Positions 1 through 7,226 of a DNA stretch of 64,000 nt are shown piece after piece. Origin of the DNA: an uncultured Spirochaetales bacterium. GTDB lineage: Bacteria; Spirochaetota; Spirochaetia; Sphaerochaetales; Sphaerochaetaceae. How positions within the stretch are numbered: the stretch's first letter is position 1; every line of letters begins with the position of its first letter. The notes beneath the pieces were generated by a model. It did no database searches, had not been told where the DNA came from, and saw nothing but the letters and a program-made list of their open reading frames with translations. The translations under genes were made by a program, and so were the position numbers. The stretch lies in assembly GCA_944388965.1 (NCBI GenBank), contig CALXKL010000001.1, positions 1 to 64,000 of the forward strand. Direction: 5' to 3'.

Positions 1-69
1 CACGAAAGTGAAACGCCTCTTCGCCGATGGTACTGCGGCTTGTCCGTGGGAGAGTAGGGCGTCGCCAGG
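1..69 (+). rRNA. rrf: 5S ribosomal RNA, 3' part (5' end outside window)
   Basis: The first 69 bases match the 3' half of bacterial 5S rRNA: the GAAACGCC segment, the CGCCGATGGTACTGC block and the closing GAGAGTAGG...CGCCAGG. The 5' half lies left of the window, so an rRNA operon probably ends here. A run of nine T (70-78) follows directly. The exact 3' end is uncertain by a few bases. Confidence 0.93.
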
Positions 70-122
70 TTTTTTTTTCATCCTTCCGCTCCCGGTTTCC
101 TCCGGGACGTGCACATACACCG

Positions 123-157
123 CAGGGAGCCCCCATATGGCTCCCTGTCCGCTTTTT
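123..157 (+). terminator. Rho-independent terminator after the rRNA operon
   Basis: A perfect 9-bp stem, CAGGGAGCC (123-131) with GGCTCCCTG (139-147), closes a 7-nt loop. Five T follow at 153-157. It would isolate the rRNA operon from the regulator gene at 209. Confidence 0.65.
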
Positions 158-208
158 CTCCCGATCCCTCTTTTCTCTCTGGCCTCATGTCGTTTAGGAT
201 TCATCCGT

Positions 209-883
209 ATGGCAAAACAGACTGATGGCAAGGATCTTGCCTCCTCGATTTTCAGCGATATCAGCAAGAGGATACTCTCCCTGGACCTGGAACCCGGTCA
301 GGAGATATCGGAAAACGGGATATGCGAGCACTATGAGGCTTCCAGAACTCCCGTGAAGACGGCTCTCAACAGGCTTCGGGACGAGGGCTTCATCTTCATG
401 TCCCCATACAGGCAGATGCATGTGAAGAGAATCAACGTCGATGAGACGCTGCAGTATATGTATGGCAGGGTTGCCATAGAGACGCGGATAATACGCGATT
501 TCCTCAGACAGGGCAGTCCTCTGCTTCTGGAGGATGTCGCCCACATGATCCGCAAGCAGGAGATCGTCGCCTCCCATGTTCCCGTCGACGTCATGGAGTT
601 CCATGAGCTTGATGTCGCGTTCCATGAGACCTGGTACAAGGCTATGGACAAGCCTCGCCTGTTCAGGCAGCTCAAGGAAAACATGGACTACATACGCCTG
701 AAGATACTGGACTACAAACGAATCCAGGAGTACGAGACCATAATCGGCGAGCACAGGGCGATCTATGAGTGCATCAGACAAAGGGATGAGGAACGGCTTC
801 CCGTGGTGCTCAAGACCCATATCTGGGACCATATCGCCTCTCTCATAGAGCACAGCAGAAAGGAGAAGGACTACTTCATCTGA
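209..883 (+). CDS. GntR-family transcriptional regulator (FadR/FCD type)
   Basis: A 224-residue DNA-binding regulator. The N-terminal winged helix (about residues 8-75) has the GntR pattern: an LxPGxxxSE-like turn (LEPGQEISE), then SRTPVKTALNRLRDEGF. The C-terminal FCD ligand domain (about 85-220) keeps the metal-type residues: Asp and His in ELDVAFH, His in GEHRAIY and His in KTHIWDH. The frame is open back to position 8, but that part crosses the 5S gene and terminator, so ATG 209 is chosen. Its last base is the first base of the MATE start codon (TGATG), so the two are co-translated. It probably controls its own four-gene operon; the ligand cannot be read from the sequence. Confidence 0.88.
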   Translation: MAKQTDGKDLASSIFSDISKRILSLDLEPGQEISENGICEHYEASRTPVKTALNRLRDEGFIFMSPYRQMHVKRINVDETLQYMYGRVAIETRIIRDFLRQGSPLLLEDVAHMIRKQEIVASHVPVDVMEFHELDVAFHETWYKAMDKPRLFRQLKENMDYIRLKILDYKRIQEYETIIGEHRAIYECIRQRDEERLPVVLKTHIWDHIASLIEHSRKEKDYFI

Positions 884-2235
884 TGGCAAGGGATCTCGTA
901 CACGGACCGATTGTGAAGTCGATGCTACTGTTCGCACTTCCTCTGACGATGGGCAACCTGCTCCAGCAGCTGTACAACATCACCGATACCGCGATAGTCG
1001 GGAGGTTCGTCGGAAGCGATGCGCTCGCCGCGGTCGGATCGGCATACAGCCTCATGACGTTCGTCACGAGCATCATCATAGGGCTGTGCCTTGGATCCAC
1101 GTCCCTGTTCTCCCTCTATTACGGAAGAGGGGACAAGAAGCGCTTCTGCATGACGTTCAGCGCCTCCTTCGTCGTGATCGCCATTGCCAGCGCTGTTCTC
1201 ATGACGGTCTGCCTGCTCTTCAACGATTCCATAGTGAGGCTTCTGAACACCCCTGCCGAAGTGGAGGGGATGCTCTCATCATATCTGTTCATAATCTATC
1301 TGGGACTTCCTGCCGTTTTCATGTCGAACTTCCTCTCGGCGGTGCTCAGAAGCACAGGGGAATCGAGGATTCCTCTTGTCTACTATGCCATCTCCGTCGT
1401 GCTCAACATATTCCTCGACCTGCTGTATGTACTGGTCCTCCATGAAGGGGTCGCCGGTGCGGCGATGGCCACTGTCATAAGCCAGTGTGTATCGGCGGTC
1501 ATGCTATTCGTCCACACCCTTGTGTTCAACAGGGACCTGTATCCAGGCATCGGTCAGTGGAGACCGTCAGCAAGCGACTGCATTGACGTGGTGCACTATT
1601 CGTTCGTCACATGCCTTCAGCAGTCGGTGATGAACTTCGGAATACTGATGGTCCAGGGGCTCGTGAATTCGTTCGGTGTCACCGTAATGGCTGCGTTCGC
1701 GGCAGGAGTGAAGATAGACTCCTTCGCCTACCTCCCGGTCCAGGACTTCGGCAACGCCTATTCGGTCTTCATATCGCAGAACCGGGGAGCCGGACAATAC
1801 GGGAGGATGGTGAAGGGAACGCGCAGTGCCCTTGCCGTCAGCGTCGGTTTCGCCCTGATCCTGTCGCTGCTGGTCAACATCTTCGCCTCATCGCTCTTCG
1901 GGCTGTTCATGGACCCGGGTGAAAGCGAGGTGATCGGAATCGGAATCGGAATCGGATATATGAGGCTTGAAGGGAGCTTCTATGTCGGCATCGCCATCCT
2001 GTTACTGCTTTATGGGCATTTCCGTGCTGTAGGAAGGCCTTCCGTGTCATTGCTTCTGACCGCAATCTCCCTGGGACTGCGTGTGCTGCTTTCATATGTT
2101 CTGGCGCCAACCTTCGGCTATCGGCTGATCTGGATCAGCATACCGGTGGGATGGGCACTGGCAGATATCGCAGGATATGTCATCTACAGGCGCGATATGA
2201 GAAGGCGCAGGATAGGCATGGAGGAGGGTGCTTGA
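883..2235 (+). CDS. MATE-family multidrug/Na+ efflux transporter
   Basis: A 450-residue inner-membrane exporter of the MATE family, which expels cationic drugs or metabolites by Na+ or H+ antiport. The start has the family pattern (FALPLTMGNLLQQLYNITDT, then AIVGRFVG), and about twelve hydrophobic helices follow in two halves. Length is normal for the family. Its stop is directly followed by the phosphatase ATG at 2236. Four perfect copies of ATCGGA at 1933-1956 encode an Ile-Gly run at about residues 351-358. The substrate is unknown; a regulator upstream suggests inducible export. Confidence 0.9.
   Translation: MARDLVHGPIVKSMLLFALPLTMGNLLQQLYNITDTAIVGRFVGSDALAAVGSAYSLMTFVTSIIIGLCLGSTSLFSLYYGRGDKKRFCMTFSASFVVIAIASAVLMTVCLLFNDSIVRLLNTPAEVEGMLSSYLFIIYLGLPAVFMSNFLSAVLRSTGESRIPLVYYAISVVLNIFLDLLYVLVLHEGVAGAAMATVISQCVSAVMLFVHTLVFNRDLYPGIGQWRPSASDCIDVVHYSFVTCLQQSVMNFGILMVQGLVNSFGVTVMAAFAAGVKIDSFAYLPVQDFGNAYSVFISQNRGAGQYGRMVKGTRSALAVSVGFALILSLLVNIFASSLFGLFMDPGESEVIGIGIGIGYMRLEGSFYVGIAILLLLYGHFRAVGRPSVSLLLTAISLGLRVLLSYVLAPTFGYRLIWISIPVGWALADIAGYVIYRRDMRRRRIGMEEGA
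1933..1956 (+). repeat. Tandem hexanucleotide repeat, ATCGGA x 4
   Basis: Four perfect in-frame copies of ATCGGA lie inside the MATE gene and add Ile-Gly dipeptides. Gain or loss of a copy would keep the frame. Confidence 0.9.
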
Positions 2236-2697
2236 ATGAAACGGATACTGTTCGTATGCCATGGCAACATATGCCGTTCGCCCATGGCCGAGTTCGTCAT
2301 GAAGGACATCGTCCAAAGGAATGGAAGGACAGATGATTACCGCATCGCCTCGGCCGCCGTGTCGGACGAGGAGACCGGCAACCCCGTATATCCTCCGGTG
2401 CGCCAGCTGCTGTCACGCCTTGGCATCTCGTGCAGGGACAAGCGGGCCAGAAGACTGACGGCTGACGATTATCGGGAATACGATCTCATCATAGCCATGG
2501 ACAGGTCGAATCTACGCTGCATGAAGCGGATGCTGCCAGCCATGGACAAGACACATCTGATGATGGAATACGCAGGGCAGGACCGGGATGTCGCGGATCC
2601 GTGGTACACCGGCGACTTCGAGACCTGCTACAGGGACATCCTTGCCGGTTGCCAGGGGTTGTTCACACACCTTGAGTCAGGAGAATCGAATGATTGA
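2236..2697 (+). CDS. Low-molecular-weight protein tyrosine phosphatase
   Basis: A 153-residue cytoplasmic phosphatase of the LMW-PTP/arsenate-reductase fold. The catalytic P-loop CHGNICRS (Cys9 nucleophile, Arg15) is intact, and the general-acid motif DPWY is near residue 120. It has the normal family length. In other bacteria such enzymes dephosphorylate tyrosine or arginine phosphoproteins; the substrate here is unknown. Its start abuts the MATE stop, and its last 8 bases overlap the next gene, so it sits third in a translationally coupled operon. Confidence 0.9.
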   Translation: MKRILFVCHGNICRSPMAEFVMKDIVQRNGRTDDYRIASAAVSDEETGNPVYPPVRQLLSRLGISCRDKRARRLTADDYREYDLIIAMDRSNLRCMKRMLPAMDKTHLMMEYAGQDRDVADPWYTGDFETCYRDILAGCQGLFTHLESGESND

Positions 2698-3193
2698 AGA
2701 CAGGATCAGGATCATCACCACCGGAGGGACCTTCGACAAGCTCTACGATGCACTCAAGGGCGAACTGACGTTCCGCGAGTCGCAGCTTCCCCGAATCCTG
2801 CACCAGGCACGGGTCACGCTTCCCGTACATCTGGGCAGCATCTTCGCCGTCGACAGCCTTGTGATGACGGAGGAGCAGCGACGTACCATTGTCGAGGATG
2901 CGCTCTCATGCATCGAGAAGATGGTCGTCATCGTCCATGGCACAGACACGATGGTCGACACTGCCGAGCTTCTCAAGGCGTCGATGAAGGCCGATGACGG
3001 ACATGTGTTCGTGCTTACGGGCGCAATGATCCCATATTCTCTCGAGTCTTCCGACGCGGTCTTCAACCTGGGCTTCGCGCTCGCCAGCGTCCAGCTGCTG
3101 TCCCCTGGCGTGTACATCGTGATGGGAGGGCAGGTCTTCATGGCAGGAGGCGTTCGCAAGAACAGGGAGAAAGGCGTATTCGAGGCGATCTGA
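2690..3193 (+). CDS. Single-domain asparaginase-like protein
   Basis: A 167-residue protein covering only the N-terminal domain of L-asparaginases. Visible motifs are TTGGTFDK (nucleophilic Thr), VHGTDTMVDTAELL (the second Thr-Asp pair), and a Lys in GGVRKN where the family has its catalytic Lys. Classical asparaginases have about 330 residues and a C-terminal domain that completes the active site; that part is missing, and the stop is followed by a promoter, not by a broken remainder. ATG 2690 is chosen because AGGAGA lies just upstream. Short homologues of this type exist in other bacteria; whether it hydrolyses asparagine is open. Confidence 0.82.
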   Translation: MIEDRIRIITTGGTFDKLYDALKGELTFRESQLPRILHQARVTLPVHLGSIFAVDSLVMTEEQRRTIVEDALSCIEKMVVIVHGTDTMVDTAELLKASMKADDGHVFVLTGAMIPYSLESSDAVFNLGFALASVQLLSPGVYIVMGGQVFMAGGVRKNREKGVFEAI

Positions 3194-3215
3194 AACCAGG
3201 TCGTCGTGGGTTTTG

Positions 3216-3244
3216 TTGTAACTTTCCCGCTTAGCTGGTATATA
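3216..3244 (+). promoter_or_regulatory. Candidate promoter of metNI
   Basis: TTGTAA (3216-3221), 17 bases, TATATA (3239-3244), placed 20 bases before the metN ATG in the only gap between the asparaginase-like gene and metN. Confidence 0.4.
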
Positions 3245-3264
3245 GAACCGGTAAGGAAAAAGGA

Positions 3265-4257
3265 ATGCATATCAGACTGAGCAATCTGAAAAGGGACTAC
3301 GGTTCGCTTCACGCCGTGCAGGACGTGAGCCTGGACATCCCCTCCAACACGATATACGGGATAATCGGCCGCTCCGGCGCCGGCAAGAGCACGCTGGTGC
3401 GACTGGTGAGCATGCTCGAGCGTCCTGATGCCGGACAGGTGTACTTCGACGACGAACGTGTCGACAACCTGGAGGGCAGGGCCCTGATCGAGAAGAGACG
3501 CAGAATCGGCATGATCTTCCAGAACTTCAATCTCTTCTCATCCCGGGATGCCGCCGGAAACATCGCCTATCCGATGGAGATATGCGGCATGGACAAGGCG
3601 TATATCCGCAAGAGGGTGGATGAACTTCTCGCCCTCGTCGGGCTCGAGGGAAGGGGGAATGCCCCGATCTCGACGCTTTCCGGCGGGCAGAAGCAGCGCG
3701 TCGCGATAGCACGTGCCCTGGCCTGTCAGCCTGACATCCTCTTCTGCGACGAGGCCACCAGCGCCCTGGACCCCCAGACGACCAGGTCGATACTTGCACT
3801 CATCAAGGAGCTTCAGGCGAAGATGAATCTGACCGTCGTCATGATAACCCATCAGATGGAGGTCGTGCGCGACGCCTGTGAACGTGTTGCCGTCCTGGAT
3901 GGAGGACGCATCGTGGAGGAGGGGCTCGTATCCGACATCTTCGCGAATCCGCACAGCGAGGTGACCAAGGACTTCCTGTCGCATCTGACCAACGTCCGTG
4001 ATTCGATTGTCCGCTGGTCGCAGGAGGATGGCCGCTTCACGCTCCGTTTCCGTGGTGACACGACAGACGAGCCGATCATCAGCAACGTATCCAACGAGAC
4101 CGGAGCCGTGTTCAACATCCGTGCCGCCGGTGTCCAGCACGTCGGCGACGAGGAGATGGGCGTCATGGTGCTTGACATCGGCCCGGACGAGAGACATGTC
4201 AGAGAGGCGGTCGAGATGCTGAAGAAATACGGTGTGCTTGTGGAGGGGGATGTATAG
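3265..4257 (+). CDS. metN: Methionine ABC transporter, ATP-binding protein
   Basis: The 330-residue ATPase of the MetNIQ importer for methionine and its derivatives, bound to the inner face of the membrane. Walker A is GRSGAGKST, the signature is LSGGQKQRVAIARAL, Walker B is ILFCDEATSALDP, and the switch His is in MITHQ. After residue 250 comes the NIL-type regulatory domain, which in MetN binds methionine and inhibits transport when the cell is replete. AAGGAAAAAGG precedes ATG 3265. metI starts two bases after the stop. The matching binding-protein gene metQ is 2.5 kb downstream, behind an insert. Confidence 0.93.
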   Translation: MHIRLSNLKRDYGSLHAVQDVSLDIPSNTIYGIIGRSGAGKSTLVRLVSMLERPDAGQVYFDDERVDNLEGRALIEKRRRIGMIFQNFNLFSSRDAAGNIAYPMEICGMDKAYIRKRVDELLALVGLEGRGNAPISTLSGGQKQRVAIARALACQPDILFCDEATSALDPQTTRSILALIKELQAKMNLTVVMITHQMEVVRDACERVAVLDGGRIVEEGLVSDIFANPHSEVTKDFLSHLTNVRDSIVRWSQEDGRFTLRFRGDTTDEPIISNVSNETGAVFNIRAAGVQHVGDEEMGVMVLDIGPDERHVREAVEMLKKYGVLVEGDV

Positions 4258-4258
4258 T

Positions 4259-4924
4259 ATGGATGCTCAGATGATAAGCCAGGTGCTGGAGGCCACAGGC
4301 GAGACGCTTGTGATGGTCTTCTTCTCTACGCTGTTCTCCCTCGTCCTCGGTCTTCCCATAGGCGTCCTGCTGCACATCACGGGACGGGAGCAGGATGGTG
4401 GAATCATTCCACAGCCGGTGTTCAACAGCGTGTTGTCCAGAATCGTGAACGTCCTCAGGTCCTTCCCGTTCATCATCCTGCTGATCGTCCTCATCCCGCT
4501 GTCGCGGCTGATCGTAGGTACAAGCATCGGCACAAAGGCTGCCATAGTGCCGCTCTCGATAGCGGCTGCACCATTTGTGGCCAGGATTATAGAGAGCGCG
4601 CTCAAGGAGGTCGACCCGGGAGTCATCCAGGCTGCGAAGTCGATGGGCTCGACCAACTGGCAGCTGGTGTACAAGGTGCTCATCCCCGAGGCGATGCCGG
4701 CTCTCATGAGCGGCCTGACGCTGACGATCATCAACCTGATAGGCTATTCGGCCATGGCAGGTACGATCGGAGGAGGCGGCCTGGGCGACCTGGCGATAAG
4801 ATACGGCTACCAGCGCTTCCGCCCGAGCTATCTTGTGGCCGCCGTCATCGTCATCCTGGTGATGGTCGAGATCATACAGGTCGTCGGCGACAGGATTGTC
4901 AAGAAGATGATGGCAAGACGCTGA
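4259..4924 (+). CDS. metI: Methionine ABC transporter, permease
   Basis: A 221-residue membrane permease forming the channel of MetNIQ. It has five to six hydrophobic helices, and near residue 125 the EAA-type loop (KSMGSTNWQLVYKVLIPEAM) that docks on MetN. ATG 4259 is preferred because GGAGGGGG ends about 10 bases upstream inside the metN 3' end; ATG 4271 is a possible alternative. It is closely coupled to metN and followed at once by a strong terminator, so metNI is a two-gene transcript separate from metQ. Confidence 0.93.
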   Translation: MDAQMISQVLEATGETLVMVFFSTLFSLVLGLPIGVLLHITGREQDGGIIPQPVFNSVLSRIVNVLRSFPFIILLIVLIPLSRLIVGTSIGTKAAIVPLSIAAAPFVARIIESALKEVDPGVIQAAKSMGSTNWQLVYKVLIPEAMPALMSGLTLTIINLIGYSAMAGTIGGGGLGDLAIRYGYQRFRPSYLVAAVIVILVMVEIIQVVGDRIVKKMMARR

Positions 4925-4948
4925 GAATTGCAACCGGAGCAAACTGGA

Positions 4949-4981
4949 AGGGGAGATGTTAGGCATTTCCTCTTTTTTATT
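4949..4981 (+). terminator. Rho-independent terminator of metNI
   Basis: Ten-bp stem AGGGGAGATG (4949-4958) with CATTTCCTCT (4964-4973), two G-U pairs, five-base loop, then a T run at 4973-4978. It stands 24 bases after the metI stop. Confidence 0.85.
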
Positions 4982-5129
4982 CCAAACCATCAGATGGACG
5001 CGAATTGGTGCAGCCTTTCTGTGGGCTCATTCAGATTACAAATTTCACATTTTCGGATTTATTACCGCTTTACAGTATCTGGTTCTATGATTCAGAATGA
5101 GTGCGAAATCAAAGACAAGGAGTGTATAT

Positions 5130-5702
5130 ATGAGAAGAAGATTGATTTCTGCCATGCTCCTGATACTTACCGCCTCGTGTCTATTTGCAACTCGTGGGGG
5201 GGGGTACATATCGACAGCATTAGGAATTGAGATTCCGCTTGCAGGTTACGAAATATCCGGCGATGTGACACGCGGAGTCAGCACGGTTGACTATTTCGAC
5301 GCTGGAGGAAGGCTCGACATCTCCGCCGGCTATATGTTCAACGACTGGGCAGGACTTGGTTTCGGAACCGGGCTTGTCTATAGTGGAACCGACATGGTCG
5401 CATTTGATGACATGTTTATCATCCCTTTCACTGCAGACATCCTTATTGACCCTGGAACTGGAAACATATCGTTCCCACTTGTCTTATCTGTCGGAGGTCA
5501 TGTCCAGTTTCTGGATGACACATTCGGATTAGGTCCGGCATTCGGACTTTCTGCCGGAATTATGATTAGACCGACTGAATCGTTCTCCATCGGTTGGAAC
5601 GCAAGAGCTGACCTGCTGATGCAGTTCGCCGATGATTTCGAGACCACGACTTGCCAGATATTCCTGGCTCCACTGCAGGTTCAGATGACCTGTAGCCTAT
5701 AG
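5130..5702 (+). CDS. Putative outer-membrane beta-barrel protein, with G9 tract
   Basis: A 190-residue exported protein with no family I can name. The signal peptide MRRRLISAMLLILTASCLFA is followed by a mature part of alternating short beta-strands rich in Gly, Asp and aromatic residues (GYMFNDWAGLGFGTGLVYSG), typical of small eight-stranded barrels. ATG 5130 is chosen over 5097 because AAGGAG lies 7 bases upstream and the signal peptide then starts cleanly. A run of nine G (5196-5204) encodes Gly-Gly-Gly just after the signal peptide; one base more or less would end translation early. The gene has lower GC than metI and metQ and lies between them. It overlaps the ribosome site of the next gene. 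Confidence 0.72.
   Translation: MRRRLISAMLLILTASCLFATRGGGYISTALGIEIPLAGYEISGDVTRGVSTVDYFDAGGRLDISAGYMFNDWAGLGFGTGLVYSGTDMVAFDDMFIIPFTADILIDPGTGNISFPLVLSVGGHVQFLDDTFGLGPAFGLSAGIMIRPTESFSIGWNARADLLMQFADDFETTTCQIFLAPLQVQMTCSL
5196..5204 (+). repeat. Homopolymeric G9 tract inside the beta-barrel gene
   Basis: Nine consecutive G directly after the signal-peptide codons. With nine G the long frame is open; with eight or ten it is not. Such tracts are classic slipped-strand sites. Confidence 0.9.
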
Positions 5703-5712
5703 GAGGTGCCAA

Positions 5713-6999
5713 GTGAATGTGAGAACAATTTCCATGCTGTTTGTAGCACTGCTTTCCATATGTCTTTATTCCTGCTCTCTGCAGATGTCGGACGGTTCTG
5801 TGTTCCAGGATGCCGTGATGGAGGAGACCGAGACGGTCCGCCCGGGTTCATCGTATAACCCATATGAGATTTCATCCTATGGTGATCTTGTCGATATGTT
5901 TGAATTAGTTGTCGGTTCCGGCCGAAGTGTGAAGGCTGTTCTGACATCCGATATCGTCATCCCGACACCTGAGGATCCTAATGACAGAACACTAGTGGAC
6001 TTTCCTGAAGGAGTGGATATAGACCTCGATCTCAGAGGACATTCGATTATTCCGGCTGAAGACCTTTCCGGTACTAACAAGTACCTTGCCGGAGTCTATG
6101 GTAGCCTGAATGTTCACGACGGAAGACTCGGCGATGATGATCTTGAGGGTCATCCAATATCGCGGGTGTTATGGGTACTCCCCGGTGCGGAGCTCGAGCT
6201 CAGGAACGTTACAGTGTGTGCCTATTCGACAACTTATGGCTCGGCAATATACGTGGATGGATATGCGATGATTGACAAATCGGAGATACATGGAACCAAG
6301 TTTGCCATGGCGGTCACCGAATCTGGAAGTTGCCTGATAAGGGGTAACAGCCTCTTCACGTCAATCGCAAGCAATCGCCTGACATACGATGGATCAGGTA
6401 CTGATGGCTATGCATATACGCTGTATTCCGACGGCGACATCACCATCGAGAGTGCACGAGTCTTCGGCCTCCAGGGTGCGATATCAATAAACGCTGGCAG
6501 TGCAAGACTGTATGATGGCGTGTACGCTCATGCTACAGAGAACATCATGAAGATTGGCATCATGCCTCAGGACTATGAGACATTCTACCTGGCCCACAGA
6601 AGGGAACAGTTTAAAGGACAGAATGGTCCTGTGGAGGATGAGCTCTACTATGGCCTTTATGTTGCGGGAGAGACGAATCTCGCCAACGAACCACAGTGTG
6701 CCATCTATGGTGGCGAGTATATCAGCAACCACAAGAATGCTGTTCAGGTTGGCAATGCCAATGATGGTGGAGTCGGAGCAACGGCCTATGCCGTAATCTA
6801 TGCGGGAAGATTTACCAATGGGGCCGGGGTGAACTATGCTATCTATGCTGAAGGAGATCCTGGGTATGGGCATGGAGTTATTTCCATAGAAGGTGGATTG
6901 TTCCGTTCCAATGTGAATCTTAATCAGCTCATTGATGATACCCAATTCAAAATCGAAGGGCCCCGGAGTGATGGATACTACGAGGTCGTGCCTGTCTGA
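5713..6999 (+). CDS. Putative surface lipoprotein with beta-helix-like repeats
   Basis: A 428-residue exported protein. The N-terminal segment ends in LYSC, a relaxed spirochaetal lipobox with Cys21, so it is probably lipid-anchored. Most of the chain (about 90-410) is a series of short strands with GSAIYVDGYAMIDKSEIHG-like turns, resembling right-handed parallel beta-helix proteins of the pectate-lyase fold; I see no catalytic motif. The start is GTG 5713, with AGGAGG at 5701-5706. It starts 10 bases after the beta-barrel stop, so the two are one transcription unit. Base composition is visibly less GC-rich than in the met genes on both sides. A binding or adhesion role is only a guess. Confidence 0.72.
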   Translation: MNVRTISMLFVALLSICLYSCSLQMSDGSVFQDAVMEETETVRPGSSYNPYEISSYGDLVDMFELVVGSGRSVKAVLTSDIVIPTPEDPNDRTLVDFPEGVDIDLDLRGHSIIPAEDLSGTNKYLAGVYGSLNVHDGRLGDDDLEGHPISRVLWVLPGAELELRNVTVCAYSTTYGSAIYVDGYAMIDKSEIHGTKFAMAVTESGSCLIRGNSLFTSIASNRLTYDGSGTDGYAYTLYSDGDITIESARVFGLQGAISINAGSARLYDGVYAHATENIMKIGIMPQDYETFYLAHRREQFKGQNGPVEDELYYGLYVAGETNLANEPQCAIYGGEYISNHKNAVQVGNANDGGVGATAYAVIYAGRFTNGAGVNYAIYAEGDPGYGHGVISIEGGLFRSNVNLNQLIDDTQFKIEGPRSDGYYEVVPV

Positions 7000-7025
7000 A
7001 GCAGACAATCTGATTGGAGATGAAT

Positions 7026-7061
7026 CCATGCCGGAGACTTCAACAGTGGTCCCCGGCATGG
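7026..7061 (+). terminator. Strong hairpin after the lipoprotein gene
   Basis: CCATGCCGG (7026-7034) pairs with CCGGCATGG (7053-7061), with three further inner pairs. CCTTCTTG follows, so the U tract is poor. Its position 26 bases after the stop fits a terminator. The rest of 7062-7178 is AT-rich and holds no gene that I can support. Confidence 0.5.
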
Positions 7062-7178
7062 CCTTCTTGTGGCAGATTGCGGCAGTAAATTGGCAATTTT
7101 ACTAACGGATAATTCCTTCTGTGACAATAAAATATTCATAATAACTGAATAAAAATCGAGGAATTTGCATAAAACCAC

Positions 7179-7208
7179 TTGAAAATGACCGTCCCTGTCC
7201 TGTATTCT
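7179..7208 (+). promoter_or_regulatory. Candidate promoter of the metQ leader and metQ
   Basis: TTGAAA (7179-7184), 18 bases, TATTCT (7203-7208). Transcription would start near 7215, about 12 bases before the leader-peptide Shine-Dalgarno. Confidence 0.4.
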
Positions 7209-7226
7209 CTAACCATCTTGAAGAAA

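Noticed and set aside
3193-3265. A methionine leader peptide or SAM riboswitch before metN
   Set aside because: The gap is only 71 bases and holds no Met-rich frame and no riboswitch-sized structure.
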